From CAJFUR01 sp904420575 (lineage in GTDB: Bacteria; Actinomycetota; Coriobacteriia; Coriobacteriales; Eggerthellaceae): 64,000 nt of DNA. Below the pieces are notes generated by a model that was not told where the DNA came from, ran no database searches, and saw only the letters and a program-made list of their open reading frames with translations. Position 1 is the stretch's first letter. The number at the start of each line of letters is the position of its first letter. A program made the position numbers and the translations under genes. Location of the stretch: assembly GCA_965119745.1 (NCBI GenBank), contig OZ221973.1:2108001-2172000 (forward strand), read 5' to 3'. Below are positions 50,839 through 59,352 of the stretch, in pieces.

Positions 50839-53154
50839 ATGAGAGAGTGCTTCGATCCTACGGTCTATAAGAAGGATTGGCAGTACCAGGAAGGGGACCT
50901 GACGGTCACGCGCTCGACGCAGTGGTCGGCGCCAGGCTGCCACCAGGGCTGCAGCATCCTGTTCTACACGGACGCGGAAGGCAAGCTGGTCAAGGTGGAA
51001 GGCGACCCCAACTCGCCGGTCACCGACGGGCGCCTGTGCATGCGCTGTTTGGACATGCTGGAGGCGGTGTACCATCCCGACCGCATCGTCCATCCCCTGA
51101 AGCGCGCCAAGGAGGACCGCGGCAAGGACAAGTGGGAGCAGATCACCATGGACGAGGCCTACGAGCTGTGCATCCAGATGGTGAAAGACACCACCGAGAA
51201 GTACGGCGCCAAGTCCATCTGCACGGGCGCGGGCACCGGCCGCAACGCCACGTGGCAGAGCAACGTGCTGGGGCAGGGCGCCTTCGGCACGCCGAACGAC
51301 AACTGCGGCATGCTCGCCGGCAACTGCTGCTACACGCCGCGCATGCAGGGCATGAACGCCGTCTTGGGCGACACGTTCATCGCCGACTGCGGCCAGCTCA
51401 ACGAGGCGCGCTTCGACCATCCCGAGTACCGCCGTCCCGACCTCTTCATGATCTGGGGCAACAACCCGCTGCGCGCGAACGCCGACGGGTTCTTCGGGCA
51501 CTGGATCATCGACTGCATGCGCCGCGGGTCGGAGCTGTTCGTCGTCGACCCGCAGGTGACGTGGCTTTCGGCCCACGCCAAGCTCTACATCCAGGTGCGT
51601 CCCGGCACGGACGCCGCGCTGGCCCTGGCCATCGGGCACGTGATGATCGAAGAGGACCTCTACGACCACGACTTCGTCGAGTGCTGGTGCTACGGCTTCG
51701 ACGAGTACCGGGAGCGCGTCAGGGAATGGACGTCCGAGCGCGCCGCCGAGATCTGCTGGTGCCCGGCCGAGAAGATCTACGCGGCCGCGCGCCTCATCGG
51801 CACCGCCGGCGTCACCACGCTGCAATGGGGCGTCGCGTTCGACCAGACCAAGTGGGCCAACGGCACGGCGCATGCGGCCGTGGCCGTGCAGGCGCTCACC
51901 GGAAACATCGACAATCCCGGCGGCTTCGTGGGCATCAACTTCGGCTACGTGCAGTCCGACATCCGCGAGAACGTGTCGAAGGGGCTTCCCAACGTGCGCG
52001 AGGGACGTCTGGGCGACGACGGCAACTGGGGCCTCATGAACGCGGTCGGCAAGGGCGGCCATGCCATCCCCGAAGCCATCCTCGACGCCTGCGAGACCGA
52101 GAAGCCCTACCCCGTGAAGATGCTCTTCATGTGCTCCACCACTGCGTTCACCAACATGGCGGGGCAGGCGCGCCGCGTTTACGACGCGTTCTCCAAGATG
52201 GACCACGTGGTGGTGTGCGACCTGTTCATGACGCCGACCGCCATGGCCATCGCCGACCTGTTCATCCCCATGGCCATGGGCTGCGAGCGCAACGGCGTGC
52301 GCGGCTGGTACACGCCCTTGCGCTCCATCGTGAAGGTCACGCAGACCGGCGAGGCCGTGGGCGACGAGCAGATGATGCTGGAACTGGGCAAGAAGATGAA
52401 CCCCGACCTGTTCTACTGGGACGACGTGCCCGAGATGCTGGAGTTCTGCACGAACAACATGGCCACGGTGCCCGTCCAGATCACCTTCAACGAGCTGAAG
52501 GAAAAGGTCATCGTGTACCCCGAGTTCGAATACTACAAGTACAAGACCGGCAAGCTGCGCTTCGACGGCAACCCGGGCTTCAACACGCTCTCCGGGCGCG
52601 TGGAGTTCTTCTGCAACATGTACAACAACGTGGGCATGGACCCGCTGCCGTACTTCAACGAGCCGCCGGAGAGCCCCGTCAGCACGCCGGAGCTTGCGGC
52701 CGAGTACCCGCTGGTCATGACGACGGGCCGCCGTTGCTGGGAATACTTCCACTCCGAGCATCGCCAGATGCCCCGGATGCGCGAGTTCCACAAGTGGCCG
52801 ATGTTCGCCATCCATCCCGACGACGCCGCGGCCGCCGGCATCAAGGAAGGCGACTGGGCCGTCATCGAGAACTCGCACGGCAAGGCCATGGAGGTGGCGC
52901 ACGTCACCGACACCATGATGAAGGGCGTCATCAGCGCCGAGCACGGCTGGTGGTTCCCCGAGCGCGATCCCGAGGAGCCGTCCCTGTTCGGCCTTTGGGA
53001 GTCCAACATCAACTGCTGCACCGTCCAGGGAGACTTCGGCCCGAGCGGCTACGGGTCCTCGTACAAGACCCAGCTCGCCAAGGTGTACCCGGCGCCCGCC
53101 GGCTACGGCGCCGAGTTCGAGAAGCTCTACCAGGACCACTTCGGCAACCGATGA
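50839..53154 (+). CDS. Molybdopterin-dependent oxidoreductase, cytoplasmic catalytic subunit
   Basis: A 771-aa DMSO-reductase-superfamily enzyme binding a bis-MGD Mo (or W) cofactor and one [4Fe-4S] cluster. Cluster cysteines are at 34, 38, 67 and 70 (PGCHQGC and RLCMRC). Molybdopterin-binding segments include MIWGNNPLRANADG, SELFVVDPQ, LTGNIDNPGGF and, in the C-terminal domain, VMTTGRRCWEYFHSEHRQ and GDWAVIENSHGKA. There is no Tat signal, so it acts in the cytoplasm. The partner ferredoxin is encoded next. The layout resembles the pyrogallol transhydroxylase/acetylene hydratase/catechol dehydroxylase group known from Eggerthellaceae, but the substrate is unknown. The start ATG 50839 follows GGAAGGAG. 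Confidence 0.9.
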   Translation: MRECFDPTVYKKDWQYQEGDLTVTRSTQWSAPGCHQGCSILFYTDAEGKLVKVEGDPNSPVTDGRLCMRCLDMLEAVYHPDRIVHPLKRAKEDRGKDKWEQITMDEAYELCIQMVKDTTEKYGAKSICTGAGTGRNATWQSNVLGQGAFGTPNDNCGMLAGNCCYTPRMQGMNAVLGDTFIADCGQLNEARFDHPEYRRPDLFMIWGNNPLRANADGFFGHWIIDCMRRGSELFVVDPQVTWLSAHAKLYIQVRPGTDAALALAIGHVMIEEDLYDHDFVECWCYGFDEYRERVREWTSERAAEICWCPAEKIYAAARLIGTAGVTTLQWGVAFDQTKWANGTAHAAVAVQALTGNIDNPGGFVGINFGYVQSDIRENVSKGLPNVREGRLGDDGNWGLMNAVGKGGHAIPEAILDACETEKPYPVKMLFMCSTTAFTNMAGQARRVYDAFSKMDHVVVCDLFMTPTAMAIADLFIPMAMGCERNGVRGWYTPLRSIVKVTQTGEAVGDEQMMLELGKKMNPDLFYWDDVPEMLEFCTNNMATVPVQITFNELKEKVIVYPEFEYYKYKTGKLRFDGNPGFNTLSGRVEFFCNMYNNVGMDPLPYFNEPPESPVSTPELAAEYPLVMTTGRRCWEYFHSEHRQMPRMREFHKWPMFAIHPDDAAAAGIKEGDWAVIENSHGKAMEVAHVTDTMMKGVISAEHGWWFPERDPEEPSLFGLWESNINCCTVQGDFGPSGYGSSYKTQLAKVYPAPAGYGAEFEKLYQDHFGNR

Positions 53155-53183
53155 CGCGGAGGAAAGGAAAGGAGGATTCAACG

Positions 53184-53516
53184 ATGTCTCAGCACGGACT
53201 TTTGATCGACTACGAATTCTGCACCGGTTGCCACGCATGCGAAGTCGCCTGCAAGGTGGAGAAGGACTTGAAGGAAGGGGAGTTCGGCATCAAGCTCGCC
53301 GAGATCGGCCCCTGGAAGCTGGACGACGACACGTGGGAATGGGACTACCTGCCCATGCCGACGCAGCGCTGCGACCTGTGCCAGGACCGTATCGACGCCG
53401 GCAAGGTTCCCGCCTGCGTGCACCACTGCCAGTCGCTCGCCATGGAGTTCGGACCCATCGAGGAGCTTGCCAAGAAGGTCGCCAAGCCCCGCATGGTCCT
53501 GTATTCGGTCCAGTAG
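53184..53516 (+). CDS. Two-cluster ferredoxin subunit of the molybdoenzyme
   Basis: A 110-aa DmsB/HybA-like electron-transfer protein reduced to two [4Fe-4S] sites. Cluster-1 cysteines are at 13, 16, 19 and 23 (CTGCHACEVACK) and cluster-2 cysteines at 63, 66, 78 and 82 (CDLCQ, then CVHHC). It has no signal or membrane anchor, in line with its cytoplasmic partner. Electrons would therefore come from a soluble donor and not directly from quinol. It follows the catalytic gene by 29 bases with GGAGG before the ATG. Confidence 0.92.
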   Translation: MSQHGLLIDYEFCTGCHACEVACKVEKDLKEGEFGIKLAEIGPWKLDDDTWEWDYLPMPTQRCDLCQDRIDAGKVPACVHHCQSLAMEFGPIEELAKKVAKPRMVLYSVQ

Positions 53517-53524
53517 GCGCATTT

Positions 53525-53560
53525 TCCCTGCCGCGTCCCTGGGAGGGGGCGCGGCAGGGA
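53525..53560 (+). terminator. Intercistronic hairpin after the ferredoxin gene
   Basis: Perfect 11-bp arms TCCCTGCCGCG/CGCGGCAGGGA with an inner CCC/GGG pairing. No T-tract. It may set relative expression of the upstream enzyme genes and the downstream transporter. Confidence 0.55.
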
Positions 53561-53588
53561 TCCGACTCTGTATGAAAAGGGGGCTTCA

Positions 53589-55097
53589 ATGAGTGAGAAA
53601 GCTGCAACGTTGGGGGAGAAGGCCATCGGCGCCGTTCAGAACAACGTGACGCAGGCCCTGGGCCTGATCTACGGCCTGGGCATGCTCACCTGGACTGCGT
53701 TCAACCAGATGAACGGCAATTACTGGTCGTACTTCCTGACCGAGATCTGCGGTCTGGAGCCAACGGTCATGGGCACGGTCAAGGCGGTGACGGGCGTGGG
53801 CGAGTGGTTCTTCGTCATCATCGCGGCCATCATCATCGAGCGCGTGTGGCTCAAGCACGGCCAGTACCGCAGCTGGCTTCTGATCGCGCCGCCGGCGACG
53901 TTCGTCTGCCTGCTCATGACGTTCGTCGACCCGGTGTTCCTGGACATGGGCGCCAAGACCGCCTGGATGATCTTCTTCCAGATCGTCGGAGGGTTCTTCT
54001 CGAGCTTCTTCATGATCGCCGCCACGTCCATCGTGCCGGTGATCAGCAGGACCGAAGCCGACCGCACGCTGCTCTCGCAGCGCAAGGCGCAAGGCAACAT
54101 GCTCGTGAAGGTGCTGTTCGCCGCCATCTCGCTGCCCGCCATCCTGGCTATCAACGGCTTGGTGTACCGGGTCCCAGCGGGCGACAACGCGCAGAACGCC
54201 GGCCCGGCCGGCTTCACGGTGCTGGCGCTCGTGTTCGGCATCATCATGATCGTCATGTTCGTCGTCATGTACAAGCGCATCGACGGCATGGATCCCACGC
54301 AGAAGATCACAGAGGAGCGTGCCGCGGCCAAGAAGCGTGGCGAGAAGGTGCCGCCGCTCGAGGCCGGCGAGAAGGTCAACCTGTTCGAGATGATCAAGTA
54401 CTGGGTCACGAACCTGCCGGCGCTCATCGGCCTGTTCGCCGAGATCATCCGCTTCATCGCGCAGATGACCATCCAGAGCATGGCCATGTACGTGTTCACG
54501 TACGCCTTCGGCGACGTGACCATGGCCGCCGTGATGCTCACGGCTGCCAACATCACGGGCCTGGTGGCGACGTTCGTGTCCGAGCCCATCGCCCGCAAGG
54601 TGGGCATCCGCGCCACCTACCTGGCCGGCATCGGCATCTCCTGCGTGTCCATGGTGGCCTGCTTCCTGGTGGGCGCGACGGGCGAAATGGCGTTCATCGT
54701 GTGCATCTGCGCCGCATACTTCGGCATGAACTTCATGAACGGCACCATGATGGGCATGCAGTCCAACGCCATCGCCTACGGCGAATGGCGCGACGGCAAG
54801 ACCGCCAAGGCGTTCATCATGTCCACGTTCCAGTGGTGCCCGAAGATCGCCAACGCCGTCGCCGGCGCGCTGACCGGCTTCGGCCTGGCCGCCATCGGCT
54901 TCGTGTCCGGCATGGAGGCGTCGCCCGAGCTCGCTCAGGGCATGATCAACATCATCTGCCTCATCCCTGCCGTGGCGTTCGCCATCGCCTTCGTGGCGTT
55001 CTTCTTCGGCTATCGCCTGAACTCCAAGAAGATGGAGCAGATCGCGGCTGATCTCGCCGAGCGCGAGGCGGCCAAGAAGGCGGCGGCCCAGGAGTAG
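53589..55097 (+). CDS. GPH-type (MFS) transporter
   Basis: A 502-aa transporter of the glycoside-pentoside-hexuronide:cation symporter branch of the MFS. Twelve helices are visible, with AFNQMNGNYWSYFLT near the N-terminus. The family segment GMQSNAIAYGEWRDGKTAKAF follows helix 10. In this lineage GPH-like proteins often sit with redox enzymes and carry non-sugar substrates. It is the second transporter of the block after the 49095 MFS, so one may import the substrate and the other export the product. ATG 53589 follows AAAAGGGGG. Confidence 0.87.
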   Translation: MSEKAATLGEKAIGAVQNNVTQALGLIYGLGMLTWTAFNQMNGNYWSYFLTEICGLEPTVMGTVKAVTGVGEWFFVIIAAIIIERVWLKHGQYRSWLLIAPPATFVCLLMTFVDPVFLDMGAKTAWMIFFQIVGGFFSSFFMIAATSIVPVISRTEADRTLLSQRKAQGNMLVKVLFAAISLPAILAINGLVYRVPAGDNAQNAGPAGFTVLALVFGIIMIVMFVVMYKRIDGMDPTQKITEERAAAKKRGEKVPPLEAGEKVNLFEMIKYWVTNLPALIGLFAEIIRFIAQMTIQSMAMYVFTYAFGDVTMAAVMLTAANITGLVATFVSEPIARKVGIRATYLAGIGISCVSMVACFLVGATGEMAFIVCICAAYFGMNFMNGTMMGMQSNAIAYGEWRDGKTAKAFIMSTFQWCPKIANAVAGALTGFGLAAIGFVSGMEASPELAQGMINIICLIPAVAFAIAFVAFFFGYRLNSKKMEQIAADLAEREAAKKAAAQE

Positions 55098-55124
55098 GGC
55101 GGCCTCCCGCCGCCGCGCGGCGAA

Positions 55125-55158
55125 CCTGCCTCTCCCCGCAGGGGCGGGGAGAGGCAGG
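55125..55158 (+). terminator. Intercistronic hairpin after the GPH transporter gene
   Basis: Perfect 13-bp arms CCTGCCTCTCCCC/GGGGAGAGGCAGG with an 8-base loop and no T-tract. Its outer CCTGCC/GGCAGG matches the hairpin at 53525. Confidence 0.55.
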
Positions 55159-55268
55159 GATGGAAGGTCCCGCACGGCGGGTTTCCCAGACGACCGACGA
55201 TGGGGCCGCGGCAGAAAGCGAGGCGCGAAGGCGCCGCTGCGGCTCCCGACCAAGAAAGAGGCTTTTCT

Positions 55269-55541
55269 ATGTGCTTCAGACCTGCTGCCATCAGCATGGA
55301 AAAGACGTGTCCCGAATGCGGGGCCACCAACGACTTCTCGAACGAGGTGTGCGACCAGTGCGGCGCCACGCTTCCAAGCGCCCCGCCCATCGCGGGCATG
55401 CCCGGCGCGCCCGGTGTCCCGGGAGCGCCTGCCGCGCCGTCGGCCCCGGGTGCCCCCGGCGCGCCGGGGGCACCGTCCGCCCCGAAGGCCCCGGGAGCGC
55501 CGGGAGCGCAGAGCGCCCCGAAAGGGCCGGGCACAAAGTAG
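55269..55541 (+). CDS. Zinc-ribbon protein with collagen-like GAP tail
   Basis: A 90-aa protein. Residues 14-36 form a four-Cys zinc ribbon (CPECG and CDQCG). From about residue 44 to the end it is almost only Gly, Ala, Pro and Ser, in Gly-Ala-Pro-like triplets. No transmembrane segment. The ATG at 55269 follows AAGAAAGAGG. Zinc-ribbon proteins with disordered tails are common in this lineage, but no function is known. The repeat tail could be unstable in length. Confidence 0.7.
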   Translation: MCFRPAAISMEKTCPECGATNDFSNEVCDQCGATLPSAPPIAGMPGAPGVPGAPAAPSAPGAPGAPGAPSAPKAPGAPGAQSAPKGPGTK

Positions 55542-55624
55542 GGAACTCGTTTCGCGACGAGGGTGCACCGGACCGCACCGGACCGGGCCGTCGGTGCGCC
55601 CTCGCGGGAAGAAAGGAAGCGGAG

Positions 55625-57013
55625 ATGGATCTGGGCGCACGCATAGCCGCCATGGTCGAGGGCACCAGCTACGAAGACCTGCCCGAGGAAGCCCGGACGG
55701 CTGCCAAGATGGCCGTCCTGGACACGCTGGGCGTCATGCTGGCGGGAAGCGGTGCCGGCGAGGACGTCGGGGCCGTGGTGGGGCTTTTGGACGAGCTGGG
55801 CGGAAACGAGGAATGCAGCGTGGTGGCGTTCGGCAAGAAGAGCAACCCCGTGCTGGCCGCGCTGGCCAACGGGGCGCTTGCCCACAGCATCGACTACGAT
55901 GACGCGCACGACGACGCATTCGTTCACCCGTCCGCCTCGGTGGTGCCGGCCGCGCTGGCCGCAGGCGAGCGCGCGCATGCCTCGGGCAAGGAGCTCGTGA
56001 CGGCCGTGGCCGTGGCCGACGACGTGATGTGCCGCCTGGGGTTCGCCGTGTCCGACCCGCCGGAGAACCAGGATCGGCTGTGGATGCTGCCCGTGCTGCT
56101 GGGGTCGTTCTCGGCCACCGTGGCGGCCTCCAAGATGCTGGGGCTTTCCGCGCCCCAGGTGGAAGCCGCCTTGGGGATCGCCTTCAACCGGGCGGGCGGT
56201 ACCAAGGAGCTGGTCATCGAGCCGGGGGCGTTGCGCGGCCTGTACGCCATGTTCCCGAACATGACCGGCGTCCTGGCTGCGCTCATGGCCCGCGCGGGCG
56301 TGCCGGGACTTGCGGACACGTTCGACGGGCCGGCAGGGTTCTTCTCCCAATACTACGGCGGCGTGCGCGACGAGGCGGCGTTCGCGGAACTGGGACGGCG
56401 TTTCGAGGGGGCCCACGTGTCCATCAAGCCGTGGCCCTGCTGCCGTTTCACGAACGCGCACGTGGACGCGGCGCTCGGAATCGCTCGCTGCCACGACGTC
56501 GACCCGCACAGGATCGCCCGCATCGTGCTCTACTACGCGCACGACGACGCGAAGCGCTGCCTGGAGCCGCTCGAGATGCGCCGCCGCCCACGGACCATCC
56601 CGGAGGCGAAGCTGAGCCTTCCTTTCACGGTCGCGCTGGCGCTCGCCTACCGCACGGTCGAGATCGGGAGCTTCTGCCCCCAGGCGCTCGAAGACCCGCT
56701 TCTGGCCGATCTGTGCCAAAAGACGGACGCCGCCTACGACGAAAGCCTGAGAAGCACGCTGTCCAAGACCATGCTTCCCGGCCGCGTGCGCGTGGAGATG
56801 GAGGGCGGCGAGGCGTTCGACGAACGCGTGGACGTCGTGTACGGGCATCCGAAAAACCGCATGCGGTGGGACGATCTGAGAGCCAAGTTCAAGGACTGCG
56901 CCTCGTATGCGCGCCGTCCGTTCGACACCGCCGAGATAGAGAACGTCGCGGCGATGGTGGAGCGGCTCGAGGCGCTCTCCGACGTGGCGGTGCTCATGGA
57001 CGCGGTGCGCTAA
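55625..57013 (+). CDS. MmgE/PrpD-family enzyme
   Basis: A 462-aa cytoplasmic protein. The N-terminal helical domain has AVLDTLGVMLAGSG (about 34-47) and the active-site stretch ANGALAHSIDYDDAH (about 85-99). The middle has FNRAGGTKE and IKPWPCCRFTNAHVDA, both family landmarks. The family includes 2-methylcitrate dehydratase, cis-aconitate decarboxylase and iminodisuccinate epimerase, so it acts on small tricarboxylate or amino-dicarboxylate-like acids. No other methylcitrate-cycle gene is present, so PrpD itself is unlikely. In this operon it may dehydrate or decarboxylate the substrate or product of the molybdoenzyme. ATG 55625 follows GGAAGCGGAG. Confidence 0.88.
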   Translation: MDLGARIAAMVEGTSYEDLPEEARTAAKMAVLDTLGVMLAGSGAGEDVGAVVGLLDELGGNEECSVVAFGKKSNPVLAALANGALAHSIDYDDAHDDAFVHPSASVVPAALAAGERAHASGKELVTAVAVADDVMCRLGFAVSDPPENQDRLWMLPVLLGSFSATVAASKMLGLSAPQVEAALGIAFNRAGGTKELVIEPGALRGLYAMFPNMTGVLAALMARAGVPGLADTFDGPAGFFSQYYGGVRDEAAFAELGRRFEGAHVSIKPWPCCRFTNAHVDAALGIARCHDVDPHRIARIVLYYAHDDAKRCLEPLEMRRRPRTIPEAKLSLPFTVALALAYRTVEIGSFCPQALEDPLLADLCQKTDAAYDESLRSTLSKTMLPGRVRVEMEGGEAFDERVDVVYGHPKNRMRWDDLRAKFKDCASYARRPFDTAEIENVAAMVERLEALSDVAVLMDAVR

Positions 57014-57139
57014 CCCGTGCCCGGCCTACCGGAGGTGGGAAGGGCCCTTGCCGGCAGACAGGGCGGCGGCGCGGCGCAGGGTGCGCGGCAAGGCGCGCGA
57101 GGTTGCGGTGGAAGCGAAGGCGGAGACGGAGGTGCGCAC

Positions 57140-58438
57140 ATGGAGTTCGAGGCGCTTGAAAGAACGGGCGACGAGGCCACGGGGGCCGCTGAACTCGACG
57201 TCGTCGTGGGAGCCGAGGACGTGCGGCGGCTGCTCGCGGAATTCTACGAGGTCGTGGCCATCCATCATGGCCTGGCGGGCGATGCTCCGTGGGAGGACGT
57301 GGACGCGGCGGCCGAGAAGGCGCTGTCAGCCGAAGGCTACCGCGAGATCCGGCGGGACTACGTGGTCAACCGCGCCGCGGGGGCGGCGCTCGAGCGGTGC
57401 GGGCTCGTCCCCGCCCTGACCCCCGACGTGCATGTCCTGACGTATCCCGAGGCGGGAAGCGCGTTCGGGTTCTCGCTGTCCGTGGTGGAGCGCCCCCGGC
57501 TCGCGCTCTCGTCCTACGGGCCGGTGGAGGTGGAGATGGAGCGGATGGAGGTCACCGACGGCCTGGTGGACGCGCGGATCGCCGACTTCCTGGAGGCCCA
57601 TGCCGCCTTTGACGAGGCCCCGCCGCGCCCCGTGCGCCGGGGCGACTGCATCAAGGTGGACGTCATGACCACGCTCGACGGCAAGACGGTGCCGCGCCTC
57701 ACCGGCAACGGCATGCTGCTCGAGTTGGTGCCGGGCGCGATGCCGGAGCCGTTCGTCGACGGCGTGGTGGGCATGGAGGTCGGCGAGACGAAGGTGGTGG
57801 ACTACGCCGTCAGGCGCCCGCGCGCCATCGCCGACGACGACGTGGACCGCTACCAGGCCACGGTGAGCGTGCTGAGCCAGCAGCGCAAGGCCGTGCCGCC
57901 GCTGACGGACGAGTGGGTGGCCGCCCACGTGGAGAAGGCCTCGTCGGTCGACGAGCTCCGCGCGAGCGTGGCGGCAGGGCTCGAGGCGGAGGTGGAGGCG
58001 TGCAACCGGGACACGCTGGCCCGCCTGGCCAACATCGAGCTGGAGAAGCGGCTGGTGGGTTCCATCCCCGATGCGTTCTACCGGGCGGCGCGCCAGGGGC
58101 TCATGGACAAGCTGGAGGCCGACCTGGCCACCAAGGGCCAGACGATCGACGACTACTACGAACAGGAGCGAATGAACGAGGAAGAGCTGAGCGTGCAGAT
58201 GCTCATCAGATCGGGCGAGAACCTGCGGCAGGGCTTCGCGTTGGAGGCGCTGTTCGACGGGCGCGGCATGCAGCTGACCGACGCCGACAGAAAGCGCGCC
58301 TGGGGACATGCCTTCGGGCGCGGGTCGTACGACGCCGAAGAGCTCAGGCGCACGGGGAAGTACCCGCTGGTGGAAAGCGCGGCGAAGCGCATGGTGGCGC
58401 TCAACTGGCTCGTCGACACCGCGGTCGCGAAGGGCTGA
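57140..58438 (+). CDS. Trigger-factor-like PPIase/chaperone paralogue
   Basis: A 432-aa protein with the trigger factor order. The N-terminal region (1-140) is diverged. An FKBP-like PPIase domain lies at about 165-260 (RRGDCIKVDVMTTLDGKTVP, then GMEVGETKVVDYAV), and the helical SurA-like C-terminal region follows, with IPDAFYRAARQGLMDKLEADL, TIDDYYEQERMNEEEL and LRQGFALEALFDGRGMQLT. The ribosome-binding GFRxxxxP-like loop of true trigger factor is not visible. It is therefore probably a paralogue dedicated to folding this operon's enzymes. ATG 57140 is seven bases after GGAGG. Confidence 0.82.
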   Translation: MEFEALERTGDEATGAAELDVVVGAEDVRRLLAEFYEVVAIHHGLAGDAPWEDVDAAAEKALSAEGYREIRRDYVVNRAAGAALERCGLVPALTPDVHVLTYPEAGSAFGFSLSVVERPRLALSSYGPVEVEMERMEVTDGLVDARIADFLEAHAAFDEAPPRPVRRGDCIKVDVMTTLDGKTVPRLTGNGMLLELVPGAMPEPFVDGVVGMEVGETKVVDYAVRRPRAIADDDVDRYQATVSVLSQQRKAVPPLTDEWVAAHVEKASSVDELRASVAAGLEAEVEACNRDTLARLANIELEKRLVGSIPDAFYRAARQGLMDKLEADLATKGQTIDDYYEQERMNEEELSVQMLIRSGENLRQGFALEALFDGRGMQLTDADRKRAWGHAFGRGSYDAEELRRTGKYPLVESAAKRMVALNWLVDTAVAKG

Positions 58439-58443
58439 CGGAC

Positions 58444-58635
58444 ATGGAACGGTGCTACGTGTGCAACCATTGCGGCAAGTGCGACGACTTGGGCCTTCGG
58501 ATAGCGCCTCCCGCGCCGGTGTGCCTGGACTGCGGCCACGAGGTGCAGCCGGGCGAAAGCACCAGCGTCTGCGCCGCCTGCGGCGGCACCCGCATAGAGT
58601 GGAGGCAGGAGGCGCCGGGCCGGCCGCAGGCGTGA
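58444..58635 (+). CDS. 63-aa zinc-ribbon protein
   Basis: Small Cys-rich protein with four CxxC-type pairs: CYVCNHCGKC, CLDCG and CAACG. It starts six bases after the stop of the trigger-factor-like gene, in the same operon. It would bind one or two Zn. Function unknown. A rubredoxin-like role is unlikely given the spacing. Confidence 0.68.
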   Translation: MERCYVCNHCGKCDDLGLRIAPPAPVCLDCGHEVQPGESTSVCAACGGTRIEWRQEAPGRPQA

Positions 58636-58716
58636 TGCGGCCCCGCGCTTGAGGGAAGGCGAAAGCGCCGGCATCGTCCGGCGCATCCGGAAGCGTCCGG
58701 AAGGAAGGTGGCGGAC

Positions 58717-59352
58717 GTGCGCACGACGGCAGGCCGAAGCAAGGCCGGGCTTCTGGCCGCGTTTTTCGCAGGATGCGCGACGGGCCTCGCGGCGGCGTGC
58801 GCCTGCATTGCCTGCGTTGCGGGAGGCCTGCTTCCGGCGGGGGCCCTGCCTGCCTTCGCCGCGATCCTCGCCGCCGCTGCCGCGGCGTGCTTCGCCCTGC
58901 CCTGGAAGAAGAGGGGGGAGGGGGGCGGCGGCGTGCCGCCGGTCCGCGCGGCGCCCGGCCCGGCGCGTCCCCGCAAGGCGTCCACGGCCCAGGTCCCCCG
59001 CGACTTTAATCCCCGGCAGGCCGCCGTCGACGAGCTGGCGCGCGCCCACTCGCTCACGCCTCGCGAGAAGGAGGTGCTGGAATTCATGGCGCACGGCCGC
59101 GACGTGCAGTTCATAAGCGAAAGCCTGGTGCTTTCGCCCAACACGGTGCGCACCCACGTGTACCGCGTTTTCGGCAAGGTGGGCGTGCACGGCAGGCAGG
59201 AGCTCATCGACGAGGTGGAGCGTACGTGCGACGCCTGCCTTCTCGAACACAGCGGCAAGGCCGGCCCGAAGGAGGGGCGCGCCGCTGCAGGCGGCGAGGC
59301 GGACGGACGGCGCGGCGGCGCGCAGGCGCTCAAAGGTCGAGGTCGAGCTTGA
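58717..59352 (+). CDS. Two-helix membrane LuxR-type regulator
   Basis: A 211-aa protein with two N-terminal hydrophobic segments (about 8-32 and 36-60), a linker of ~40 residues and a LuxR HTH (SLTPREKEVLEFMAHGRD, then LSPNTVRTHVYRVFGKVGVHGRQELI). It resembles a shortened form of the twelve-helix LuxR regulators of Eggerthellaceae, and its HTH is similar to the one at 47257. I choose GTG 58717, nine bases after AAGGAAGG. It ends the operon and overlaps the tail of a convergent gene by 23 bases. It lacks the large sensor domain, so it may be constitutive or regulated by a partner. Confidence 0.85.
   Translation: MRTTAGRSKAGLLAAFFAGCATGLAAACACIACVAGGLLPAGALPAFAAILAAAAAACFALPWKKRGEGGGGVPPVRAAPGPARPRKASTAQVPRDFNPRQAAVDELARAHSLTPREKEVLEFMAHGRDVQFISESLVLSPNTVRTHVYRVFGKVGVHGRQELIDEVERTCDACLLEHSGKAGPKEGRAAAGGEADGRRGGAQALKGRGRA

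Noticed and set aside
50839..53154. A specific catechol dehydroxylase (such as a dopamine or hydrocaffeate enzyme)
   Set aside because: The superfamily is clear, but the substrate specificity cannot be told from the residues I can read, and the PrpD-like neighbour is not typical of those loci.
55625..57013. 2-methylcitrate dehydratase (prpD) of propionate metabolism
   Set aside because: The family matches, but no prpB or prpC gene is nearby, so only a family-level name is justified.
57140..58438. Housekeeping trigger factor (tig)
   Set aside because: It lacks a visible ribosome-binding loop and clpPX neighbours and sits inside a metabolic operon, so a paralogue is more likely.
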